Part shown: positions 34,920-41,517 of the stretch, one piece after another | Numbering within the stretch: position 1 is the stretch's first letter | Layout of the letters: each line of letters opens with the position of its first letter | Made by a program: the position numbers and the translations under genes | DNA from: Cloacimonetes bacterium UBA5835 | GTDB lineage: Bacteria > Cloacimonadota > Cloacimonadia > Cloacimonadales > Cloacimonadaceae | Length of the DNA: 41,517 nt | Assembly (NCBI GenBank): GCA_002432865.1 | Contig: DJGX01000010.1 | Location: 1-41,517 of the forward strand | Reading direction: 5' to 3' | The notes under the pieces: model-generated | Databases searched by the model: none | Seen by the model: only the letters and a program-made list of their open reading frames with translations | Told to the model about the DNA's origin: nothing

Positions 34920-35278
34920 CTTTTTTTTTGTTCTGCTAAGATAATTACAGCAAGTTCTGTTCCTTTATCATAAAATCAACCAATCCGTCAAGTTATTTCC
35001 CGAGGGTTATCTGAAAAATAATTTGATCCTATGTTTACTTCCTCAATTGAAACTAACTTATTCATTTTTGCTTGGTTCCTACTTATTAACTACCGCTGAG
35101 CTACAATGGTGTTACTCGGCATTTTCCCGCCGTAGCTCCACCGCAACTCTACCACAAATAGCTAAGGAAGAAACAATCCTGGTTCCCATAAAAGAATGCT
35201 GCTATCGTTAAATTATGTATGCAGCAACCGAGTAAACAGGAGATTGTTGTGTAACAAGTGCATTTTTTCTTATTTTTT
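34920..35278. other. About 360-bp intergenic region with hairpin
   Basis: Separates tsaB from the C25 protease gene. No supported gene; a plus-strand 62-codon frame has no ribosome site or likeness. A hairpin lies at 35098-35138: arms GAGCTAC and GTAGCTC, with an inner CGGC/GCCG stem (35117-35132) at one side. The minus strand holds a TTGACG near 35000 with a poor -10, a weak candidate promoter for the protease. Confidence 0.5.
35098..35138. repeat. GC-rich hairpin element with tRNA D-arm-like words
   Basis: Arms GAGCTAC (35098-35104) and GTAGCTC (35132-35138) enclose an inner CGGC/GCCG pair around the loop ATTTTCCC. This patch is clearly richer in G+C than its surroundings. On the minus strand it includes GTAGCTCAGCGGTAG, a sequence typical of tRNA D arms, but no complete cloverleaf can be made. 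Confidence 0.5.
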
Positions 35279-35953
35279 TCACTGTTTTGGTTTTGCTTTT
35301 TTTACCTGCGCCCTTGCCTCTCTTAAATATAAGGGTTCCAATTCTTCCAAAATTTGGGGGAAGTGCTTTTCCGGTAACAAGTTTGGTATAGAAAACAGCC
35401 CTGCTGCCGAAGGAATTTTCATAACAGGATGGAGAGTATAAAAATTATAGGAATTTTTAAACCGCAGAGCAAGCATTTCTGAAGCGCTTCCGCATAAGAT
35501 AAAATCCTCCAAATCCAGATTACATAATTCTTCAGGCGTGGCAATGGAGGGAGGTATAATTTCTTTTAGCTGCTGATCGTAATAGGCATAATAAACTTCT
35601 TGCATTTTAGCATCAACGGCAGCGAAAATATTTTTTCCCAATCCGCTTGCTGGTAATGCTGCCAATTCCAAAGAGGAATATGCATAGAGGGGAATTCCTA
35701 AAGCGAAGGCAATCCCTTTTGCGGTTGCCAATCCGATTCTTAGTCCGGTAAATGAACCAGGACCTATGCACACATAGATTTCTTGCAATTCACTACGCAA
35801 AATATTACAAAATTTGAATGCGTAGTCAATTGCTGGCATCAATGTTTCACTGTGGGTTATCTTTATATCAAAATAGGCAGAATAGATTACCCGCTCTTCA
35901 TTTGCTAAAGCTATAGAACCGGAATTTTGAGTAGAATCTATGGCAAGTTTCAA
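35279..35953 (-). CDS. tsaB: tRNA threonylcarbamoyladenosine biosynthesis protein TsaB
   Basis: About 224 residues. TsaB (YeaZ) is the non-catalytic partner of TsaD in making t6A37 of tRNA. Family marks are LAIDST at the start, and GPGSFTGLRIGLATAKGIAFAL followed by YSSLE. No ATG is available. The TTG at 35953 (overlapping the upstream stop as TTGA, with AGGA before it) gives the typical MKLAIDST beginning. A TTG at 35971 would add six residues and lacks a ribosome site. It follows the ferritin-like gene and ends before a 360-bp gap. Confidence 0.93.
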   Translation of the reverse strand: MKLAIDSTQNSGSIALANEERVIYSAYFDIKITHSETLMPAIDYAFKFCNILRSELQEIYVCIGPGSFTGLRIGLATAKGIAFALGIPLYAYSSLELAALPASGLGKNIFAAVDAKMQEVYYAYYDQQLKEIIPPSIATPEELCNLDLEDFILCGSASEMLALRFKNSYNFYTLHPVMKIPSAAGLFSIPNLLPEKHFPQILEELEPLYLREARAQVKKAKPKQ

Positions 35954-36414
35954 TTTCCAGTCCTGATCCAATCGTCGTATAAGTTTTCAAAAAACAGTTT
36001 ATGCTTTGCCTCATCGGCAGCCAGGCGTCTAAAAAGAGTAGCTATTTCTGCATCGGGAAATTTAACGCTCATTTCCGAATAGAGCAGAAAGGAGTTTTCT
36101 TCTCGTTTCATAGCTCGAACAAGTAAATTTTGGTAGCTCATATCCAGATCAGAGGGATCTACGCATAAGTATTCACTTATGTTCAAATTGGGCACTTTTT
36201 GAATATCTTCTTCTTTCACACCTGTTATACGAATGTTTTCAATTATCTGAATATGACCATTTTCCATCATTTCCAAATCCTTCAGCATATTCTTTACATC
36301 CTGAAATTGGGATTGTTCTTGCAATTCTTGATAGAATTTTACCGCTTCCTCTTCACGCGAGATAGCAAAATCCAAAATTTCTTCAAATTCCTGTTGTTGC
36401 ACTTTAGACCTCAC
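35950..36414 (-). CDS. Ferritin-like (rubrerythrin-type) diiron protein
   Basis: A 154-residue four-helix protein with the diiron ligand pattern: REEEAVKFY near 20-28, ENGH near 51-54, REENSFLLY near 110-118 and DEAKH near 133-137. It lacks the rubredoxin domain of classical rubrerythrin. It may reduce peroxide or store iron, which fits the upstream rubredoxin / rubrerythrin / desulfoferrodoxin group. The start is GTG at 36414; an in-frame stop lies six bases upstream and no ATG fits. It is coupled to tsaB. Confidence 0.85.
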   Translation of the reverse strand: MRSKVQQQEFEEILDFAISREEEAVKFYQELQEQSQFQDVKNMLKDLEMMENGHIQIIENIRITGVKEEDIQKVPNLNISEYLCVDPSDLDMSYQNLLVRAMKREENSFLLYSEMSVKFPDAEIATLFRRLAADEAKHKLFFENLYDDWIRTGN

Positions 36415-36435
36415 ATATCATTTATTTTTTGTTAA

Positions 36436-36465
36436 GCCACTGGAGAGATAAAACTCCCCAGTGGC
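36436..36465. terminator. Stable stem-loop after rubredoxin
   Basis: GCCACTGG (36436-36443) pairs with CCAGTGGC (36458-36465). After one mismatch the stem continues GAG/CTC around the loop ATAAAA. It lies 17 bases after the rubredoxin stop on the minus strand. No U-run follows, so it may stabilise or partly end the transcript before the ferritin-like gene rather than be a full terminator. Confidence 0.6.
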
Positions 36466-36481
36466 CAGAAAGGTTATTTAG

Positions 36482-36622
36482 TTATTCGTAGGGTTCGAAA
36501 ATATCTTTTCCGACACCACATTCTGGGCAGACAAAATCATCAGGAAGCTCTTCGAAGGGAATGTTGTTGTTTTCAGCGGGATCGTAAATCCATCCACATG
36601 CCATACATTGATATTTTTGCAT
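36482..36622 (-). CDS. Short rubredoxin (46 residues)
   Basis: A one-iron electron carrier. The four ligands are Cys6 and Cys9 (CMACG) and Cys32 and Cys35 (CPECGVGK); the core words WIYDP and LPDDF are typical. It is about seven or eight residues shorter than common rubredoxins, with the loop between YDP and FEELPDD cut down. Desulfovibrio desulfuricans has a similar short form. A good AAGGAG site precedes the ATG at 36622. It directly follows the rubrerythrin gene and should reduce rubrerythrin and desulfoferrodoxin. Confidence 0.95.
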   Translation of the reverse strand: MQKYQCMACGWIYDPAENNNIPFEELPDDFVCPECGVGKDIFEPYE

Positions 36623-36642
36623 TTTTGGTCTCCTTGCAGTTT

Positions 36643-37233
36643 TTAGTAGTTTTCCTTAAAGAGTTCAAAATAACTTTGAGGATGACTGCAGGAAGGGCAA
36701 ATCTTAGGAGCTTCAGTTCCTTCATGCACATATCCACAATTCAAACATTTCCATAGGACTTTTTCCTGGCGAATAAAGACCTTCTGGTTTTTCACATTGT
36801 CATAGAGCTTGCGAAAACGCTTTTCGTGTTCTCTTTCCACTTTAGCTATCATTCTCCAGGAATGAGCTATATCGCTAAAACCTTCTTCTTCTGCAACATC
36901 GGCAAACAAAGGATATAATTCCGACCATTCTTCATTTTCACCATTTGCTGCATATTCCAGATTTTTTAGTGTGTTATCTGCAGACCAACCAACAGGATAA
37001 GAAGCAATGATATTAATCATTTCACCTTCCACACCATTACTCAATAGATGTTTGAAGAATACCTTGGCATGTTCTTTTTCGTTATCTGCAGTTTCTGTAA
37101 AAATATTAGATATTTGCTCAAAGCCTTCTTTCTTAGCTGTTTTAGCTGAATATAAATATCTCATTCTGGCTTGGCTTTCACCTGCGAAAGATTTCATCAG
37201 ATTTTCAGCAGTTCTTGTTTCTCTAAATGACAT
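36643..37233 (-). CDS. rbr: Rubrerythrin
   Basis: A 196-residue rubrerythrin, an NADH-linked peroxidase that removes hydrogen peroxide in anaerobes. The N-terminal ferritin-like domain has GESQARMRY, NEKEHAKVFF and VEREHEKRF with the diiron Glu/His ligands. The C-terminal rubredoxin-like domain has CLNCG and CPSC. The frame is open to 37266, but the ATG at 37233 has a GGAG site and gives the usual start (MSFRETRTAENL). It is second in the operon after desulfoferrodoxin. Confidence 0.96.
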   Translation of the reverse strand: MSFRETRTAENLMKSFAGESQARMRYLYSAKTAKKEGFEQISNIFTETADNEKEHAKVFFKHLLSNGVEGEMINIIASYPVGWSADNTLKNLEYAANGENEEWSELYPLFADVAEEEGFSDIAHSWRMIAKVEREHEKRFRKLYDNVKNQKVFIRQEKVLWKCLNCGYVHEGTEAPKICPSCSHPQSYFELFKENY

Positions 37234-37253
37234 TTTTCTTCTCCTTATTATAG

Positions 37254-37631
37254 TTATGCTTTCCAAAGTCCGTGTATATTACAATATTCACGCACTTCTT
37301 TAACCTTATCCATCGATACTTTAAAAATAGCTTTAGGTTCTTCTCCAGGTTTCAGTTCTTTGCGCAAAACTTTCTTATCGGTTAGAACCTCAATAAATAC
37401 AATATAATGTTTCTCTTCCATCGGATGAGGAACGCTTCCTACAGAGACTTCAATTTTGTCTCCCAAATCTTTCACGACAGGTAAATGTTTTTCTGTTGCA
37501 GCATCTACTGTGTTATCTTGTAACAAGTACATTGGTTGACCGCAGCAAACTAATTCACCACCTCCAACATAAGTTACTTCAACTACATTTCCACAAATAG
37601 CGCAACGCCATAGTTGTCTTAATGCTATCAT
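37254..37631 (-). CDS. dfx: Desulfoferrodoxin (superoxide reductase)
   Basis: A 125-residue two-iron superoxide reductase, which turns superoxide into hydrogen peroxide for the rubrerythrin encoded next. Centre I is the desulforedoxin site with Cys10, Cys13, Cys29 and Cys30. Centre II uses His49, His69, His75, His120 and Cys117 (CNIHGLW). Glu47 in EKH lies next to the active site as in the family. A GGGAGG site precedes the ATG and a strong promoter lies upstream. It is first in the dfx-rbr-rubredoxin operon. Confidence 0.97.
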   Translation of the reverse strand: MIALRQLWRCAICGNVVEVTYVGGGELVCCGQPMYLLQDNTVDAATEKHLPVVKDLGDKIEVSVGSVPHPMEEKHYIVFIEVLTDKKVLRKELKPGEEPKAIFKVSMDKVKEVREYCNIHGLWKA

Positions 37632-37664
37632 TTTCTTTCCTCCCTAATTGATTCTCTTTCTTTT

Positions 37665-37692
37665 ATTATAAGCAATTTAGTACTTTTGTCAA
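37665..37692 (-). promoter_or_regulatory. Consensus sigma-70 promoter for dfx operon
   Basis: Minus-strand TTGACA (37692-37687), a 16-base spacer, then TATAAT (37670-37665), 34 bases before the dfx ATG. Both boxes match consensus exactly. This is the best promoter in the window and suggests high basal expression of the oxygen-defence operon. Confidence 0.78.
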
Positions 37693-37772
37693 CTGAAATT
37701 TTTCCCTTGCCAAAAAAAACGCTTTTTGTTTTATTGATTTATAAAGCTTTATTAATAAAGAAGGATTGCTAA

Positions 37773-38498
37773 ATGAAACGCCTTATAATGCTGCTGCTAA
37801 CGCTTCTGGTTTTGGCTGGATGCGTTCAATATGATGAAGAACTATGGATTAATCGCAATGGCTCAGGAAGAGCTGTTATCCGTATAGTTCATCGTTCTCC
37901 TTATGAAAACCCAGAAGAAATTATGCGCAAAGCAGCTTTACCAGGAATAAATTTACAATCCTATGACATTTACCGAAAAGGTCCTGATGTTATTTATACT
38001 ATTAACTTTAAATTCAAAAACATAGATGCTTTTAATAATGTGAATGATCAATTAGGAACAGCTGATTTTTGGGGAAAAATAACTCTGAATAAAGAACCCG
38101 GAAGAAGAATAACTTTTAAAAGAAGAATTGCTCTTGGCAGTCAGGAACCTGAAGACGAAGATGATATTGAACATATTATTGGTAGATTACAACCCGATAA
38201 TCCTGTATGGACATATAAAGTTCATCTACCTTGGAAAATTATTTCTACCAATGCCTTACCGGAAAATGTAGATTATAATAATCGTACCGTTGCCTGGAAA
38301 TATGATACCCGTAAAATGTGGCATAAGCAAGAACTTATGTCTGTGGAATTAAGAAAGGACTTCCCTTGGTTGCTACTCGTTATTGGGGTAATTGTTCTTA
38401 TTCTACTCACTTTCCTAGTACATTGGATTTTACGCTTTCCAAAGAAATCACATTGGTTAGAAAGAATAAAACATACCGAGGATGCAGAAAAGAAATAG
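37773..38498 (+). CDS. LppM-like (DUF3153) lipoprotein with C-terminal membrane helix
   Basis: A 241-residue lipoprotein: lipobox LAGC with Cys17, then a beta-rich domain with the ELWINRNGSGRAVIRI pattern typical of DUF3153/LppM-like proteins. A membrane helix lies at about 203-222 and a basic tail follows. It would be tethered at both ends. Function is unknown. AAGAAGGA lies before the ATG. It stands alone on the plus strand, divergent from dfx and convergent with polA; no terminator was recognised in the 99 bases to polA. Confidence 0.75.
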   Translation: MKRLIMLLLTLLVLAGCVQYDEELWINRNGSGRAVIRIVHRSPYENPEEIMRKAALPGINLQSYDIYRKGPDVIYTINFKFKNIDAFNNVNDQLGTADFWGKITLNKEPGRRITFKRRIALGSQEPEDEDDIEHIIGRLQPDNPVWTYKVHLPWKIISTNALPENVDYNNRTVAWKYDTRKMWHKQELMSVELRKDFPWLLLVIGVIVLILLTFLVHWILRFPKKSHWLERIKHTEDAEKK

Positions 38499-38597
38499 TA
38501 TCCTACAGATAATGTTTATGCAGCTTCCACAAATTTGGTTATATGGCTGATTTAAAGTTATATAAGCGATGCCAGCTTCTGACTTAATTCTTCATTC

Positions 38598-41354
38598 TCA
38601 GTGCGCTTCAAACCAATTTACTCCCACTCCCAGGTCTGTTTTCAGGTGAACTTTATCCGCATATTCTTTAGGTAACGCATGTTCCATACAGGTTTGAACT
38701 ATTATTTTAGCTTCTTCTATTGCCTTTTGATGAACTTCAAAGAGCAATTCATCGTGAACTTGTAGAATCATTTTTATATCTTCCCGTTTATCTATCTGAT
38801 TATGAATATCCAGCATAGCTATTTTGATTAAATCAGCTGCTGTTCCCTGAATAGGCATATTTACAGCAATTCTTTCTGCTTCACTTCTCAATCCCTGGTT
38901 TTTACTTTCTATATTAGGAAGATATAAACGCCTACCAAAAAGGGTTTCAGCATAATGTTGCTGGCGGGCTTTAAGAATACACTGATTAATAAACTCTCGG
39001 ATGGAAGGAAATTGCGCATAATAGTCGTCAATTATTTGTTTTGCTTCATTTTGAGGGATACCCAGTTCGCGGGAGAGTTTTCTTTGCCCCATACCGTAGA
39101 GAATGCCAAAGTTAATAGTCTTGGCTGCTCTTCTTTGATCTGGAGTAACTTGTTCAAGGGATACATTATAAATCTTGGCAGCCATTCTTTTATGAATATC
39201 GAGGTCTTGTTTAAAAGCTTCTATTAAAACTTCATCTTCACTCATCAGAGCCAACAAACGCAATTCTATCTGAGAATAATCGGCATCCAATATTAAATGC
39301 TCTTCATCTTTAGCGTAAAATGCCTTTCTGATTTCGCGTCCAATTTCTGTACGGACAGGAATATTTTGCAGATTGGGATTGGAAGAAGAAAGACGTCCTG
39401 TGGAAGTAACTGTTTGATTGAATGAAGAATGTATTCTTCCGGTTTCAGGATTTATCATTTTAGGTAAAGCGTTGATATAAGTAGATTGCAGTTTAGCAAG
39501 CTGTCGATATTGAATTATGGTACCAGCAATTTCATAATCTTCTGCCAGTTCTTCTAACACGCTGTTATCCGTAGAATAACCTGTTTTGGTTTTTTTTCGG
39601 GTTGGGAGCTTTTTTTCTTCAAAGAGCATTTTTGCTAATTGTTGTGTAGAATTGAGATTAAATTCATAGCCCGCATAAGCATAAATTATATCTGTTAATT
39701 TCTTCAATTCCTGATTTATTTTATGGGATATCTCCGTTAAAACAGAACAATCAATGGCCATACCGTTCATTTCCATTCGTTGTAAAACCTTTATTAGAGG
39801 CAATTCGATTGTGTAAAAAAGATTCGCCATAACACTAAAATCTACTTTTCTATGGTAAATCGGATATAGCTTATATACTACCCAGGCATCTTCTGCTGAA
39901 TAAATACAGGCTCTATCCAATTCTACATAATCAAATGTGGATTGATTTTTGCCTTTACCAATTAAATCACTGATGGGGATCATTTTATAATTCAATTCGC
40001 TTACCGCACAGGCATCTAATGAATAATTTAAAGTGCCGGGATCAAGAATATAAGCAGCCAACATAGTATCAAAAATAGGATTATTTAAGTTCAATCCATG
40101 TCTGCAAAGAACAATTAAATCAAACTTGAGGTTATGCCCCAAGAGCAGTTTTCCTTGTATGGCATCTTCGAGATGACGGATAACTTCCGGAAGGGATAGA
40201 TTATCCGCCATCTGGTGACCCAAAGGAAGATAGTATGCTTTTGCTTCATTCATACAAAAGGATATTCCTGCTAAATTTGCCAGCATCGGATCTGGCGAAT
40301 CGGTTTCCGTATCAAGCGAAATCAGCTGTGCTTCTTTTATTTCCTTTAACAAAGTAACAAAATTGCGGGTATTCACTAAAATTGCTTTAAAAGGCATTTT
40401 TGTGTCAGCTTCCGAAACCGCTTCTGATTTTTTGCTTTCCATATTAAAGATATCATCTTGATATTCAGATTGTTGTATTGTATCTGTCGGCTCTGGATAG
40501 TTTAATTCAATTTTACGCTTGATGGAATTTATTTCATATTCTTCCAATAGAGGAATTGCCTTCTTTAGGTCCTTCGTCCAAAAAGTTAAATATTCTAAAT
40601 CCGGTTTGGGAATAGGAACATCAGTTTTAATAGTAGCTAACTCCTTTGAAAGATAAGCATTTTCTTTGTTTTCTAAAAGCAGCTCTTTCCAGCGCGGCTT
40701 TATAAAATCCAAATGGGCATAAATATTATCAAGCGTTTTATACTCGGAAAGTAACATTGAGGCAGTCTTGGGTCCGATACTTTTTACTCCAGGAATATTA
40801 TCGGAAGGGTCTCCTACCAAAGCTAAATAATCTATAAATTGTTCAGGATAAACTCCATACTTGGCATAAACGGCATCCCGATCCAAAATTACATCTTTCA
40901 TCGGATCAAGCATCACGGAACGCTCATCAATTAATTGACAGTAATCTTTGTCACTGGTTAAAAACACAATTTGAAATTGATCTTTGAATTGCTTTGCCAT
41001 AGTTCCTAAAATATCATCAGCTTCGTAACCATCCATCCCTATTTCCTTTAGACCAATTAATTCAAAGAATTTTTTCACTGGCTCAATTTGTGCAGTAAGT
41101 TCTTCTGGCATTGGAGGACGCTGAGCTTTATATGCTTCATAGAGAGTATGACGAAAAGTAGGAGCTTTACGGTCAAAAGAAATGGCTACATAAGCTGCCT
41201 GAGTATTTTCGATGATATGTAAAAAAGAATTTATTACTCCAAAGATAGCACTGGTATTTTTTCCTTTACTGTTGATCAAAGGATTTTTGATAAAGGCAAA
41301 ATGAGCCCTGTATAATAGTGCGGTGCCATCAATTAAATATAATTTATCTGCCAT
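38598..41354 (-). CDS. polA: DNA polymerase I
   Basis: A 918-residue family A polymerase for Okazaki fragment processing and repair. The N-terminal 5' nuclease domain (to about 290) has LYLIDGTALLYRAHFA, DGYEADDILG and GDPSDNIPGVKSIGPKTA. The 3'-5' exonuclease (about 320-500) keeps its metal ligands: DTETDS, GHNLKFD and YSAEDAWVVY. The polymerase domain has motifs A (DADYSQIELR), B (RRAAKTINFGILYGMG) and C (QVHDELLFEV). All three activities should be intact. The frame is open to 41414, but the ATG at 41354 gives the family start, MADKLYLIDG, with GGGGAAG upstream. Confidence 0.97.
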   Translation of the reverse strand: MADKLYLIDGTALLYRAHFAFIKNPLINSKGKNTSAIFGVINSFLHIIENTQAAYVAISFDRKAPTFRHTLYEAYKAQRPPMPEELTAQIEPVKKFFELIGLKEIGMDGYEADDILGTMAKQFKDQFQIVFLTSDKDYCQLIDERSVMLDPMKDVILDRDAVYAKYGVYPEQFIDYLALVGDPSDNIPGVKSIGPKTASMLLSEYKTLDNIYAHLDFIKPRWKELLLENKENAYLSKELATIKTDVPIPKPDLEYLTFWTKDLKKAIPLLEEYEINSIKRKIELNYPEPTDTIQQSEYQDDIFNMESKKSEAVSEADTKMPFKAILVNTRNFVTLLKEIKEAQLISLDTETDSPDPMLANLAGISFCMNEAKAYYLPLGHQMADNLSLPEVIRHLEDAIQGKLLLGHNLKFDLIVLCRHGLNLNNPIFDTMLAAYILDPGTLNYSLDACAVSELNYKMIPISDLIGKGKNQSTFDYVELDRACIYSAEDAWVVYKLYPIYHRKVDFSVMANLFYTIELPLIKVLQRMEMNGMAIDCSVLTEISHKINQELKKLTDIIYAYAGYEFNLNSTQQLAKMLFEEKKLPTRKKTKTGYSTDNSVLEELAEDYEIAGTIIQYRQLAKLQSTYINALPKMINPETGRIHSSFNQTVTSTGRLSSSNPNLQNIPVRTEIGREIRKAFYAKDEEHLILDADYSQIELRLLALMSEDEVLIEAFKQDLDIHKRMAAKIYNVSLEQVTPDQRRAAKTINFGILYGMGQRKLSRELGIPQNEAKQIIDDYYAQFPSIREFINQCILKARQQHYAETLFGRRLYLPNIESKNQGLRSEAERIAVNMPIQGTAADLIKIAMLDIHNQIDKREDIKMILQVHDELLFEVHQKAIEEAKIIVQTCMEHALPKEYADKVHLKTDLGVGVNWFEAH

Positions 41355-41384
41355 TATGAACTTCCCCTTTTTTATTATGAATCC

Positions 41385-41414
41385 ATTAAAATAAGGAAAG
41401 GGATTTTTTGGCAA
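41385..41414 (-). promoter_or_regulatory. Candidate promoter for polA
   Basis: TTGCCA (41414-41409, minus strand), an 18-base spacer, then TTTAAT (41390-41385), 30 bases before the polA ATG. Confidence 0.5.
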
Positions 41415-41465
41415 GGGAATTCTGATAATAGCGATTAGCGAAATAGGGAAATGGCGGGATGTAAA

Positions 41466-41487
41466 TTTAGAAACAAGGAGTTTAGGA
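41466..41487 (-). repeat. Inverted partial copy of the left-end repeat
   Basis: These 22 bases (starting TTTAGAAACAAGGA) match the reverse complement of 254-275 with one mismatch by my reading. It is thus a member of the same dispersed AATCCT/CCTTGTTT repeat family in opposite orientation. The final 30 bases of the window are purine-rich and otherwise featureless. Confidence 0.65.
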
Positions 41488-41517
41488 GCATTTTAGCGGA
41501 GGGCAGTGGGCGGAGGG

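Noticed and set aside
35080..35160. tRNA gene on the minus strand
   Set aside because: A D-arm-like sequence is present, but no anticodon arm, T arm or acceptor stem can be formed around it.
35023..35211. 62-codon plus-strand frame
   Set aside because: It spans the GC-rich hairpin, has no ribosome site and no family likeness.

Overview
This window reads as chromosomal DNA of an AT-rich, strictly anaerobic, diderm bacterium. A desulfoferrodoxin, rubrerythrin and short rubredoxin sit together, and there is a tungsten-type aldehyde:ferredoxin oxidoreductase with a four-cluster ferredoxin. Outer-membrane features include lipoproteins, beta-barrels, a LolC/E-like protein, and a gingipain-type protease ending in a YPNPFNP sorting tail. 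The BatA-type and DUF4175-like proteins together with that tail point to the FCB group. A Cloacimonadota (Candidatus Cloacimonas-like) genome is my best guess. That placement is inference from gene style, not from a marker alignment.

The window is densely coded and almost everything is on the minus strand. Only radA, the lolC/E-like gene and one lipoprotein gene are on the plus strand. Left part (1-9690): a repeat-rich intergenic block, an ABC-type NMT1/THI5 binding protein plus ATPase with no permease, and a compact operon DUF4175-like / TPR protein / guaB / xerC-D. Next (10240-13459): a redox operon MarR / OsmC / thioredoxin lipoprotein with a possible 59-codon leader gene, divergent from radA. 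Then (13879-17741): the AOR and its ferredoxin, and an unrecognised outer-membrane barrel protein. Between 17937 and 19925 lies a tight ECF sigma / zinc-binding anti-sigma / membrane-anchored Spy-CnrX-like sensor / Cys-rich Spy-like periplasmic protein operon with a clear terminator.

The right half (21612-34907) is a long minus-strand gene train with start-stop overlaps: C25 protease, YggS, PlsY-like acyltransferase, GNAT/YghO-like protein, Aur1-like PAP2 enzyme, PorV-like barrel, BatA-domain protein, dxs and mnmE. Upstream of it are tsaB with a ferritin-like protein, then rubredoxin / rubrerythrin / desulfoferrodoxin behind a consensus-quality sigma-70 promoter. polA closes the window.

No tRNA, rRNA, CRISPR array, transposase or phage gene was seen. 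The most interesting points are the CnrYXH-like signalling cassette with its metal-ligand-rich terminal protein, the three-gene lipid cassette that could make an inositol- or phospho-sphingolipid, a pseudoknot-topology intergenic element at 21332-21375, and a family of AATCCT-rich repeats found at both ends of the window in opposite orientation.
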